Assembly: GCA_963922205.1 (NCBI GenBank)
Contig: CAWUHX010000129.1
Coordinates: forward strand, 248,001 to 312,000
Reading direction: 5' to 3'
DNA: 64,000 bases
Origin: Romanomermis culicivorax
Taxonomy: Eukaryota; Nematoda; Enoplea; Mermithida; Mermithidae
Part shown: one piece after another, positions 31,026 to 42,765 of the stretch
How the letters are laid out: each line of letters starts with the position of its first letter
Position numbering within the stretch: position 1 is the first letter of the stretch
Translations under genes and position numbers: made by a program
The notes under the pieces: generated by a model
The model's input: only the letters and a program-made list of their open reading frames with translations
Database searches by the model: none
What the model was told of the DNA's origin: nothing

Positions 31026-34000
31026 GTATTAAAAAATTATCTAAAATTAGTGTACTGTCTATAAAATCACTTACAATAAGCTTTTACACCATGTATTTTT
31101 CTACGTTTGTTAACTCAGCTGTGTCAGTCGAGTTAAATCGCAGAGTTGCAGCACCATATAGTGTGTGGTTCAGCAGAAAAATACGAAAATATAAAATCGA
31201 AATTACATTTTTATAAAAATGACCGACCATAGTAGGCTGTACTCTTTAAATATTTTGGAAAGCAAGTACTATTTTATGTTTTCACAGGTAAATTATTTGA
31301 CACATAGGACTAGGACATTGCGGGTATACTCATTTATCTCCAACAATTTTTAGCGTCAGAAATTTTTTAATAAAAGCCTGTAAAATCATTCTGCAGACAG
31401 TACAAATTCATTTCAGTCCTCAGTTTAGAAGCACTTTATGAAACAGACCAAAGATACGTGACGTTTGTTTATTTACGTCCCAGTTTACATGTCCTAGTTC
31501 CTGTTTGTTTACGAAGTTTTTGTGAGTGTAAGCTGCTTGTAACTTTGCGTGGAGAAACCTATGAAAATGCGGAAATCTTTTCTGAAAAAATAGCAACTGA
31601 GCAGTAGAATCATAGGATGCAAAGTTTTGAAAGAAATTTCGCTCCCGGTCGTGGATGGAGCATTCACTTGATCCATTCAAGAAACTTTTCAGAGCATCAG
31701 TGATCTGCGCATTCTACAGACTCTTTTTCCAAGAATGCCTGTAAACAATATATCTGGAGAGCAGGCGTTATTTCATAGTTTTACGATTTCTACACGTAGA
31801 ACTGGAAACAACTCTGTTCTAGAAGTACTATTTTTATTTTTTAATTACAAGCATTTTTCAAAAACAGAATATGTCGGTTCTTCCTGTAAAGAAAATGATG
31901 TGCATTTCAACTTTTTGGTTTTCTTGTTGAAACATGATGTTTTGAGTATTGACTGCTAAAAATAGCATGTCTGTAACATTCTTAAAATGAATAAAACACC
32001 AGTCACAAGTGGATCTGGAGATTTTCATGTAATCATCGCCTCATACTTCTTGTGGCAACATGTAGATATAGTCTCATCATGTACGAAAATTGAGTTTCGT
32101 TTCTGAGTGAACAATGTTTATCGTACATTTAATATTCCTCGGGGGCAAATTGAGGATGATCAATTTGGAAAGTATGTTCCAAAATGGTATGTTTATACAT
32201 GTCTGTCGATTCATTGGCTAATAGCCGATATTGCAATACACTTCGTTTTTGGTTCTTTTATCATTTCGTGCATTTTTGGGGCGAGGGGAGAAGTTTTGTT
32301 GTTGTTGGGACTGAAAATAAAAAAATTCTTGCCATTGCCACAAATTCAACATATCTGCATTTGTTTATCCTTCGTGCATTACTATTTTTTTACTTGGAGA
32401 AGTTTGCTTTGTGCTGGAAAAAATATTCATATTTTTTCATGAAAAATCATTTTTCGGTTGGATGTTGCACCATTACCAATGTTACACATGAGGTCAAATT
32501 TCAAGTAATTTTTTGAGGCCCAAGGTACAATATTTCATTGTAGATCTTCAAAAATCACATTTCGTGAATGCACTGATTCTATAAAGACACTGGCTTTTGA
32601 AACTTGATATTTCAAAAACTTAAGCATGCATGATTTTGTTAAGAATCCTGGAATTTATAGATTGATAATTGATAGGCACGTTTTAGTTGAGTTACGTTGC
32701 CTCAAATCTTTGAGCAATTGCATGACAAATTGACGTGAACCACCTAGGGATTATACGTATGTACTTATCTTTTGAAATGGTTTTCAAATGATAGTACAAA
32801 ATTTTGGTGTTTTTTGGATTCTCAGTTAGGTTTTCCTTTGAGGATTTTTTGATGTGCATGCATAAAACGATGTTTTTATGTCATCTTATTCTTCGAAATG
32901 TTTGATTCATTTGAGACTTTCACAGACTTTTAGAATTCTGCCAGGATTAGAGTCATTGTTAACTGACAATACCACATTTTCTTTGCTTGGCATTAGAATA
33001 CGTAGTTAGTTACCCATGATCGTTTCATTATCTTTAGATTCTTCGTATCTATAAGGTTTCATATTGTCAAGTACAGTAATCACTGAATGACTGATATAAA
33101 TCCGTAGTAAATTCCAATATTATTGGGATTTTTCTAGATAGTTAACGAAATTTTCTCACTGGATATACCCGATTCACGGGATTTCATTTCGTTATGAAAT
33201 TTTGCCAAACAAAATTTGCAAACAATGAACACTAACTGCATTCAAACATTTCAGTCTTAATATTTTTTGCTCATAATTCAGGGAGCACCGTATCCAGTGA
33301 GTACCAAGAGCATAGAATAACATCTAACGAATTTGGAAAAAACATAATTGAGCCCAGCCAGTAATAAGGCAGATTTTTCGCAGAAAAAAGCATGATAGTA
33401 TATCAAGAAAAATCGTTTTGGTGGGAACAGAGACTATCAGTTTGCTTTAATTGAAAAGTTATTTTATGTCAGGTCAGCAACTTTCCTGATAAGTGCAAAC
33501 ACTTTCAAGGAGAATGTTGATCCCGTAGACTCCCTTACACGATTTTTCAGATCGCAATATTTTCTGATGCATTTTTGTGTATTATTTTTCTTGTGTACTT
33601 GATTGCGAATTACTTTAAGAATGTATTCTTTGAATCATCAGCAAAAAATTACACATCAAACATTTGAGGAAAACTTTCAAATGGAGCTGTTCGTTGCCAT
33701 ACTCTCTCAGAGTGCCATGCCTCAAGAATTATGAACAAGTCAGTTGTTCGCTAAGCAGTAAAACTTTCAACTCTAATGTATTCTCAGTATTTTTCAAGTG
33801 CATCATTTTCACATGTCAAGTTTTTGTTACTCAAAAATCAGGTCTAAAAGTTTTCTCAGCTATCGGTAAAAAAGACCATGGTGACCATAAGTCCCATCAA
33901 AGATAGAGCAAAATTTTTCATGTCACAAAATATCTCATTCACAAAATGCCGGAAAACGCGCTCAAGTTAAGGCTGCGTTCCCTAGGCTATAATAGATCCA

Positions 34001-35518
34001 CTGCTACTATAGGTCTATAGAAGTTATTTTTTGTACATTTAGTGAATCCTTCAGTGTTGCGCCTAAATCTACAATATGCTTTTGTCTAAGCCTCAAAGTT
34101 TTTCATCTTTGCATCGATTTTCTTTTATTGTACGCCAGGTAAACCTGTTTTTCTGCTGTTTTTTTCATTTTCGAGTCTTTCAAAGACTGGATTACGTTTT
34201 CTTAGCCTTCAGTATGTATTCATCGAAAAATAGTGTGTTGAGTGGCTGTATTTGTAAAATTCAAAAAATATCGAAAGGTTCGAACCTTTTTCAAAAATGA
34301 ATTTTCTTAGGCTTGTAAAATTAAAAAAATGTAAGATGAGGTCATTTTTTCTACAATTATTACCTCATTAGAACAACAAATAAACGGCTCTGGGAATCAA
34401 AACAACAACTTCTCCAATCAGTCATTTGCTGCTCATTTTAGCATAACATCTAAATTACCCAATTTACGTAATCCTTCAAAATGAACCGGTGCATTTTTCC
34501 ACAAAAAAAGCGATCAACCAAAGGGACTTTTTACCCAGACCTGTGTGGCGCCTTCCATCACTATAAACACCCTAACAACAGCCGGCTCAATTCTTGTTCT
34601 TCCATATACAGATGAAAGTAAAGAATCTGTTGTTTTTTACGTATCCTGAAACTTAATTTTCTCCTTCACGTGCTATTCCTCTCTTTTGGGAATCATTTCT
34701 TTCACTTAGAAATGTGTTCTATTCGAAGGTATAAGTCTTTTGGAATATTGCCAAAAACGGCGAATGTATGAACTGTATTGCGTCATTGTAGATCTTAGCG
34801 GATTATAGGCAGATTTGCATTTATGCGAGCATATTCGAACTTGATTGTATCACGTTGATCAGGGTTCTACTATATAAGGTGCGTATCTTCCACAAGACGA
34901 TACAAAAAAGTCATTTTACTTTTCCCGTTATTATAGTGTGAAACGTGGAATTTGATGCCTCAAGCGTGCCGTGATAGAAAATCGAAACACTTTCTTTTAT
35001 TTCATTGCTGTTTAGTATCCCAAGGATTGTCTTATCAGTTTGCTTTAATTGAAAAGAAAAGAAGAAAATTGAAAATTGGAGTAATAGTTGTGTGATGACG
35101 TAATATAAAATGCTCCCATAAATCGGTGCAATTGATAAAATAACGAAATTTTCGAGTAGTACGTGATCTACTGCGAATCATCATCCTAGCGACTATTTTT
35201 AACTGGTCATTGAAGTACTTTTACAGTGTGAGTAGTTCTCAAGTAATATAATTTAGAGTAAGATTTCCAACTAAATATTCTCTTGCATGAAAGCTATGAT
35301 TATTTCCTCGGGTCTGTATGAAAGTTCCTTCTATCAAAAATAGAACAGTAACGGGGAATGTTTAAAACATATGTATTAGACAGAGTGAATAAGAAAATGT
35401 GTTCATCTCCTACGAAATAGACAGTTCTGAACTTTGTTGAAGTTCAGAACTTGTTGAAAGTGGTCAGAACAACCATCCCAACTACGATTTGTGGCAAAAT
35501 CAGAGCGTCTTTCCCCTT
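31026..35518. other. Noncoding 4.5-kb stretch
   Basis: No gene is recognised on either strand; the longest frames (about 110 codons at 32107-32516) are Phe/Ile/Tyr-rich chance frames. A fragment of the TAGTCTG MITE family lies near 31255-31275. An exact 24-bp repeat occurs at 33435-33458 and 35033-35056. Confidence 0.45.
33435..33458 (+). repeat. Exact 24-bp repeat, copy 1 of 2
   Basis: TATCAGTTTGCTTTAATTGA plus AAAG, identical at 35033-35056. Probably a remnant of one dispersed family. Confidence 0.8.
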
Positions 35519-35809
35519 GCTCGGTTGGCTCAGTTGGTTAGAGCCATACCGGTAATTGGGGAGGTTGGGGATGGGGAACTCCCTAACTTGATCGAACCTT
35601 ATACACAACCTCCCGGCCCAAACTGGGACATATTTGGAAAAAGAGCTTTTTTGGCCTTTTTTGGGAACATTTTCGAAATTTTTTGGGTTTTTTGGGCCCC
35701 ACAAAATTTTGGGTTTCCTCCCCCCCCCTACTGGTCGGACCTCTCACGGGTATGGTTAGGGCGTGCGGACGGTAACCACAAGATCCCGGATTCAAGTCCC
35801 GGACCGAGT
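35519..35809 (+). tRNA. tRNA-derived SINE or split tRNA-like unit
   Basis: The left end GCTCGGT TG GCTC AGTTGGTTA GAGC has a tRNA acceptor and D-arm with a perfect A box (TGGCTCAGTTGG, 35526-35537). ATACC is followed far downstream by GGTAT (about 35747). The right end has a T arm with B box GGATTCAAGTCC (35788-35799) and ACCGAGT (35803-35809), which pairs with the left acceptor strand. About 200 bases of unrelated sequence lie between. The right part also looks like its own tRNA tail (GGTTAGGGCG then GTAACCACAAGATCCCGG), so a dimeric tRNA-derived SINE is the simplest view. Not a normal tRNA gene. Confidence 0.6.
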
Positions 35810-35897
35810 TTAGCTTTTACTGATGCACCGTGTAACGGGAACAGGTTGCCTGAGTTTGGCATCAACAAACCCACAGATTAAAAATGGCGTGAGATTA

Positions 35898-36142
35898 TAG
35901 TCTGTTTTTCATAAAATGCTTCCAAATAGAAAAGTGACACAAATCAGTATATTGTCGTCAAAATTGTTTACATAGTGCTCTTATTGTAAAATTTTTCGCT
36001 CAAAAAATTGTTAAAGGTTAGGTCATTATGCTCACAAATTTTCAGCCCATATGTTATATTGTTTATCAGCAATCGTAAAAATCTGAAACACTATTTGCTT
36101 TCCACTTTCAATTATTTAGAAGCATTTCAAGAAAAAAGACTA
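35898..36142. mobile_element. TAGTCTG-family MITE, copy 2
   Basis: Left TAGTCTGTTTTTCATAAAAT, right CATTTCAAGAAAAAAGACTA, the same ends as 11463-11628 and a similar subterminal GAAAAGTGACA.AAATCA and CTTTCCACTT. About 245 bp, noncoding. Confidence 0.8.
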
Positions 36143-36204
36143 TAGATTGTCTTCCCGTCGCCAAGCTTTATTGAACATGATTCCCATTATTTGTTAAATA
36201 GTTC

Positions 36205-36330
36205 ACGGTATCAACTGTACGTAAACTTTCGATTGTTTTGCACATTCGTGCAAATTTCAGTGTAAAAGAGGCCCATGGGAAAAATAGTCAGCGTAATATT
36301 ACCCTAGTTGCTACGCTCGGGTACCCTCCT
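36205..36330 (+). repeat. Dispersed TAGTTCCTGAG repeat, copy 2 (partial)
   Basis: Contains GTAAACTTTCGATTG, TTTCAGTGTAAAAG, CCCATGGGAAAAATAGTCAG and TTACCCTAGTTGCTACG in the order of the copies at 30861 and 51415. The left end is degenerate. Confidence 0.6.
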
Positions 36331-37716
36331 TTTTTAGTTGAAGGAAAAATACTCAACTCCGAATAGCGATGCATTGTAATGTAATGCTGAACAGGTATGA
36401 TGGAAGTATTTATCAGGTCACCCTGACAGGTGATTGTTATAATTAAAATCCCATATTGATCCACCGCCAGTGGGTTTTCTACATATTCGCCGTAATAACC
36501 ATATCTGCGTGAAGAGGGTTGAGAGGTTTGATTCCAGCAAAAAAGTGCGCGACCTGATCCCATCCCGAATAATGACTTTTTAGAATGAACAGGAATATAT
36601 TTCTTCCAAAGCGCAACAAATTAGGTACCAATCTATATATCTCTTGTCAAGATATATTCGAAAACAAGACCTTTTAATATACTTTAAAAAATGATGTACA
36701 TTCCTTTTGAACAGAGTTATGGGCGGCTAAAATTTGGCTAAACTTTCGCCGACTACCCTCACATGTTCCCGCCGATGTATGATAGTGGTAATTTCACATA
36801 ATGTCCAGAATTGCTCATATATTATTATGTATAAACACCAATCTTCTAGAGACATGGGCGACAGGGCTAATTGTCGCCATCCACACAATATCCATTGGTA
36901 ACATGTGATACATTGATCTTTTGGACAAACAAATTACATCGGTCGACAATTATCATTTTTGATACAATAGAAAGCGAGCGTAGTTTCCATACCGTTTTTC
37001 TTATTGAACGTGATTAATGCTATATTTAGATTTTTCTCTCGATCTTCTAGCTTTCGAATAAAACATTGATGCGTTTGAAATTTCTATATATAATTACCGT
37101 ATTTTTTGGTCAATTAGATAGAACTTTGTTCTTCCCTACTTCCCCACTTATGAACCAATACGTCGCATTTCATTTGTGAAAATTGTGGTGTCTGAAGCAT
37201 AGACGCCGTGGTTTTATTATTTCTGGTCGTTTAAGCCTGTTTTAGCGTTCTTGAGACGGGATTAGATGTCCAAATTGTTTTTGTGTGCAAATCGAATGAT
37301 TAAAAAAGAAAAAGGAGACTGTTTTGGAAGGAAGCTCTTCAATTCTATTTTCGTATCCGGCAATCCAGCTTCGAAAATTAGAGCCGAAAAATCTTCGTTT
37401 GTTGAAACCGCACGCACTGACCCAAAATCCTATAATAAGATTGTCGATTATTGAAGCTCATTTCACGCTTCTGAAATAACATATTAGAATGGAAGCAGTG
37501 TTAGGAAAACAGATGCATTGGTTTTGATCAAGCACAGAGATGCCTTCTATGATGCATACATGATAATATTTTTTTTTAGAATTTATTTTATAAGAGTTAT
37601 TCTTTAACTCCCCAGCATTTTTATTTTAAGATTAATCGCATGCCAGCGACGCAGATTAATCCTCCAAGCACGATTAGAAAGTGTGTGTGTAATTTTGCAA
37701 GTTTTTGAGTCATTCT
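36331..37716. other. Noncoding stretch without recognised features
   Basis: No gene recognised. GGCGAC/GTCGCC motifs recur at 36750-36880 and may relate to the short array at 37740. Confidence 0.4.
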
Positions 37717-37800
37717 AAGGCCCAATTTATAAGTGCAGTTGCCGAATGTCGCCGATTGAATCCTTGGAATCGGCGACAGTCGCCGATTGCCGGCGACGAA
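37717..37800 (+). repeat. GTCGCCGATTG array, probable element end
   Basis: TAAGGCCCAATTTATAAGTG is followed by imperfect tandem GCCGAATGTCGCCGATTG / AATCGGCGACAGTCGCCGATTG units that also form hairpins. The beginning (TAA then GGCCC) resembles the Harbinger-type ends at 13836 and 42766. No partner end was found. Confidence 0.5.
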
Positions 37801-38757
37801 AATCCTAGGATTTTTTGCTTCTGAATAGAGCTTAAAGCGTCCAGGAGTACAAAATCCAAAAATTCATGAAGGAACAATGGGAAATTTCCGTAGTTTGATC
37901 CGTTCTGCCATTTTTAATCAATAAGTCGGAAAATTTTAGTACAGTGTGCCTATTTTAGAGCCATAATTGATGGTCCAAAGCGCCGAAATATTTTCTGGAT
38001 TTTGACTGACCGTTTTCTTTTTTTTGGTTTCGATTGCTCCTCACAAAGCTTGAATGTAGGGAATAACATTTTTTCTCAAATAATAAATTAATGCAACCAC
38101 ATCGTAGATAACAGAATGCTAATTTCAAAAGAAAAAAAATACTGGCGGACATGGTGTCGATGACATGACGTCGTGCATTGGAGAGTAAAAATGTTGTACA
38201 TTCTAAAGATTGATATGTCCTGACAGTCTCAATCAGTTGAGGTGATTATCTATGTAAGTCCGCAAGACCTATGATTTCATGGCGTTAGAGTTTCATGATC
38301 ATTAGACGTTTCTGAGGAATATGATGATCCTTATTTTGTCACAAGTGAAATTATGATATTCTTATGTCATTCATTAAAAATTCATAAGCGTTCAAAAATC
38401 TGGAAAATAATTCATGCCCTGTGCAGAACAATAATAGTTTCGCAGCTTTAAAGCAGGTTTCTATTAGACTTGTAAAAATGGTTTGTGAAAATGTGAAAAT
38501 GTCATAAAAATTTTCAGCATATTTTGCGCATGATTTAGCGGAACCATGAATGCTTATCAACTTTAGATCCATGAGTGTTACATACGCCATTGATCTGTTA
38601 AGTCTTTAATATAACAGGCCTCAGAACAAACATGTGTTTTATGCAGTTATTTTTGCATCCTACTATAGTTTTGCTGAAACAGGTTAGAATTTTTATATTT
38701 ATCAAATTAAAAATTCGGAAAACAAAAAGTCAGCCATCTTTCTATATGAAAATGCTT
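37801..38757. other. Noncoding stretch without recognised features
   Basis: AT-rich; nothing recognised. Confidence 0.4.
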
Positions 38758-38993
38758 AGTATTATTTTTATAAAACGCTTTTAAACTGAAAAATGACAAC
38801 AATTTCTAAAATGACAGCAATATCTAAAAAAATTCACAAGAACTGTAAGATTTCTCGGTCAAAAAATTGCTACAAGTTGTTTGAGTATCCTCACAAATTT
38901 CCAACACCCATTTGACATTTGGTTTGGAAGAAATGAAATAATACTCGCGTTCTTACTTTATTTTTCAGATTCATTCAAGAAGAACCTACTATA
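38758..38993. mobile_element. TAGTCTG-family MITE, copy 3 (diverged)
   Basis: Left TAGTATTATTTTTATAAAAC with GCTTTTAAACTGAAAAATGACA; right TTCATTCAAGAAGAACCTACTATAG. Same order as the other copies but more substitutions. Confidence 0.6.
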
Positions 38994-40268
38994 GTTGTTA
39001 GGTTTTGTTGATGACATAGCCTGCAGAAGGACAATATCAATTTGACTTATTTTTAGAGAAAGGTACCTTGAAATTTTTAAGCAAAAATGAGCATGTTGTT
39101 GAATCGGATTCACCTTTATGCAAATTTTTTATCCTTGTTCAGCACCACAATTAGGATAACTGATGTAAAAAGAAGTTGGTTTTGAAGTTTATTTTCATCT
39201 TACGAAATATCTATAATCCAATATTTGCCGAAAACTGAAATTCCGCACAATGTTTCCAAACATTTTTCCTTTTGTCCAAATTTCATCATCAACAAACAGT
39301 TGGTGTTTGAAAACCAATCTGGTTATATTTTGTCATTTGTCTAGTACATTAGTCTTTGTTTTTAAACGCGATTAACGATGTTTCACTTTTTCAGTTAACC
39401 CGAGCATTGCGCAATTCGAGTAAAACTAATTTGCATATTCCGTCGACCCATCCCACGCTCCGATTTTTTTCCATTAAGCTATACACGTTTGGGCGGCAGA
39501 CAATTTTTTCATAAAAAATGTGCAGAATCTATGCATATATTACAACACGATAGTGAATACAAAGGACGTTCATATGCAATTTTCATGTATAGCGTCTCAT
39601 TTAAATGTAAATTATTCAAATGTAGTAGGGGGTCATTCCACGAGAAGTTAAGCCAATGTTTGTTCAATTAACCGGATCATGACATGGTTGAGCAAATGGT
39701 TTCGAGGATATAGGTGAGGAAATGAAAGCTTATGATGTGGATCATGAGATGAAATGAACAGTTTCTTTTTGACTCAAAATGCAGTGAATCGATTATCAGT
39801 CAATTTTTGGGATATCCATAAACGTGATCTAAAATGTTCAATGTGTTTTTTGACGAAGTTAGAGAGGGATAAAGTTTGGTTGACCTACCCCAAATTTTCT
39901 TTGTTTGCTGATGATTTGTTTAGAGTAGTCCTTTCAGCGATTTTTTTCTAGTTATTTCTTTCTGATCAGCCTCGGCGACACAAAAAGATGTTTATGCAAA
40001 TGAAAAAAATATTGTCATTCCTTCAATGCGCATTCGCTTGACACATTTCTTACTGAGTGTACACGTGAGCAAAGGCAATAAAGTGAATGAGATATTGCTG
40101 AGAAAAACTACAGATTCTGATTGGCTTATTTTTGGATGACACTTTTGGAGAAAGGAAGCTCTGTGAGCAGTGTCAGTATTTGACGTATTTCAGCAAAAGT
40201 CCCTGATCAGGGAGTGTTGTGTGTGTGGTAATCAACTAGCTATGGTCTGTTTTTAAGACACAATTTCT
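38994..40268. other. Noncoding stretch without recognised features
   Basis: Nothing recognised beyond chance open frames. Confidence 0.4.
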
Positions 40269-40277
40269 GATAGGGTC

Positions 40278-41717
40278 GGGTATGGCCCATAAGCGCGAAG
40301 GGTATGGCCCATAAACGCGAACGGCCCATCAGCGCGAATGGGCCCATTAGCGCGAAAAGCCCATGAGCGCGAAAACCCAGAAGGGTTCATAAGCGCGGAA
40401 GGCTCACAAGCGCGAAAACGTTATTTCTACCCTATCATATTAAAACTGCCTGTGAGAAAAGGCGTATGATATGCTAATGAAGTCTCGACTTTTTGACTTA
40501 AAAATAGAAATAAAAAATACAACTAAGAACTTCAACAAAACAACAATACATTCAAAAATTCGGCTCTATCGTTGAGTTCCGACAGATCACTGATAGAAAT
40601 CATGGATTTTGGTGGGCGTCCGTATCACAGATATCTGCGCCATGTTCGACATCTTGTTGATAAAGAGTCGAGGTTGTTTTGGCCGATAATTGAATGAAAA
40701 TGACTTTTGTTAATTTTTTAGAGTAAACAATACCATTAAACGTTAGCACGGATTAAATCGGAGACTGTAGAGTTTAAACATTAGCATACATTAACAGGGT
40801 TTTTAGCAGGGTGCTAAAGAGAGAAATTTCAAGAAAAGTTCGAGAAGAAAGTTGAAGATATCACAAAATTATGGTGAAAAATCAAAATCGTCATTTTCCT
40901 AAATAACAACTCAATATCCCCATTGTCTTCATCACTTTTGCTTAGTGAAAGATTGTGGCTCGAATCTGAATCGTCTTCGGCTCTAACCTCTTGAACACTA
41001 CTTGAATAATTCGAAAGCAGCTGTTTTGGCATATGCTAAGTTTACATAAATGAGTAATAGTGAGAAAGAAATATAATTGTACGTTTTCTGAAAAAAAACA
41101 ATCGAGAACCTATATTGAAGTTGGAGCGCAGTTTCAGATCCAATAAAAACATGTGAACTTTTATCCCAACAGAACATGACTAGCGATTCCTAAATTTTTA
41201 CTATCAAACTAACCAGTAAACTTGTCGGTTAACTAACCAAGCGCATAGTAAGAATGGGTTAATTTAATTAGAATCTGATGAGTCCCTTATTCCTTTTGAA
41301 AGTACCAACATCAAGCATGATTTAATGAGTTGATTTATCAAAATTGACAAACCCACACATGAGTTTGACACCAACAAAGAAAAATTTTTCAACCGTGCCA
41401 ACTACTAATGAAATATTTCTTCAATAGCACGAATGCTAATCGGACTCGTGCTAAAAACACTGTAAACTTATTTCCTTCAAATTACATAAGACAAATTAGC
41501 ATGAAAATTATTAGCTCTTACAATAAAGAGTCTTTCGCGCTTATGAGCCTTTCGCGCTTGCAAGCTTTTCGTGCTTATGAGCTTTCTGCGCTTATGAGCC
41601 TTTTACAGCAGAAAAGATAGGGCACGCTCAAGCGTATACTGTTTTCGCGCTTATGAGCCGTTCGCGCTAATGGGCTCATTCGCTGTTATGGGCCGTTCGC
41701 GCTTATGAACCCCAACC
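40278..41717. mobile_element. Array-ended element, CATAAGCGCGAA unit, 9-bp target duplication
   Basis: Left array 40278-40440 has about eight imperfect GCCCATAAGCGCGAA units; right array 41534-41717 has about eight inverse units (TTCGCGCTTATGAGCC). The outer tips GGGTATGGCCCATAAGCGCG and the complement of the right tip (GGTTGGGGTTCATAAGCGCG) form the inverted ends. GATAGGGTC stands directly outside both (40269-40277, 41718-41726), a 9-bp duplication as for Mutator-type transposition. The 1.1-kb AT-rich core has no transposase, so it is non-autonomous. Confidence 0.85.
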
Positions 41718-41726
41718 GATAGGGTC

Positions 41727-42598
41727 AACCATCACATTGGGAAGTCAAAAACACAGTGAACCTTAAAAATTGCTGTACGGGGTAATTTCATGGGCTAACT
41801 AACGCTGTGATACGCATTAGAGCAGAAAACGAAAATTATTTGAGCCACAGTGTGACAGAGTTGCAATTTTAATCATATTTCGTCAAAAAAATCTTCGAAT
41901 ATAACTCTGTGCTGAGAAGACGTCAATTGAGCTATCTGTTTTAAAATTTGCCTTCCGGTTGATCGCTCTTCGATTTGATGTACTAATTAACATATAAACG
42001 CTTATGGGTACGTTTCATACGTCGTCACAGTTCAATTTTCTCCTTTCACTGCACAGCAATATTTACAGATTTTTTGAGCTGCAGCTCGAGATTTGGAGAG
42101 CCGAGCCTGAAACTTCTCTCATGCATATGGTCCTCATTAGGACTTACATTCCCCGTAAGCATGGTCTGGAAACAACACAAGATAACATACCAAAGACGTT
42201 AATCTGATGACCTTTGAGGCGTCCGGTTTGAAAGGTTTATTTATGACAGCTTTGTTTGTTAACATATATATTAGAGTAAATAAGTGAATTTAATTTATTA
42301 TAGTATTTTCATTGCTCTTTTATGATGATGCGTAAATTAATGCTAAAACCATGAAAATTAACATTTTATATGCTTTCAAACCAAAATTTTTTCGGCAGCA
42401 TAACAAAAATTGCGCTTATTTTTCAACTGGTGCTCATATGGTGGGCGAGTTTTGAATCTTGTCGCATATACAGTCAGTTCAAATCAGTCCACTACAAATA
42501 TGACTCAGAATTTTCAAAATGACAAAAAACCAGAGACATTAATATGCATGATAGATGCTCATTGTTTAATGAGCTTGCTTGACTTCTGTATGGATTGT
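41727..42598. other. Noncoding stretch without recognised features
   Basis: No gene recognised. Confidence 0.4.
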
Positions 42599-42765
42599 GT
42601 CGCAGCTTGGCGCCCGTCTCACTTTGGGGCCCGCCTCGCTTTGGCGCCAGTCTCACTTTGATGTCCGTCTTACTTTGGCGCCTTGTCTCACTTTGGCGCC
42701 CAAGCTGTGTCTTACTTTGGCGCCCATCCTAATTTGGCGCCCGTCTCACTTCGGTGTCCGTCTTA

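Noticed and set aside
34270-34290. B-box-like GGTTCGAACC as part of a tRNA
   Set aside because: It is a short palindrome without A box, acceptor stem or anticodon arm nearby.
40278-41717. CRISPR-like array appearance of the GCGCGAA repeats
   Set aside because: Units are imperfect with no regular spacers, the genome is eukaryotic, and the inverted ends plus 9-bp duplication identify a transposable element.
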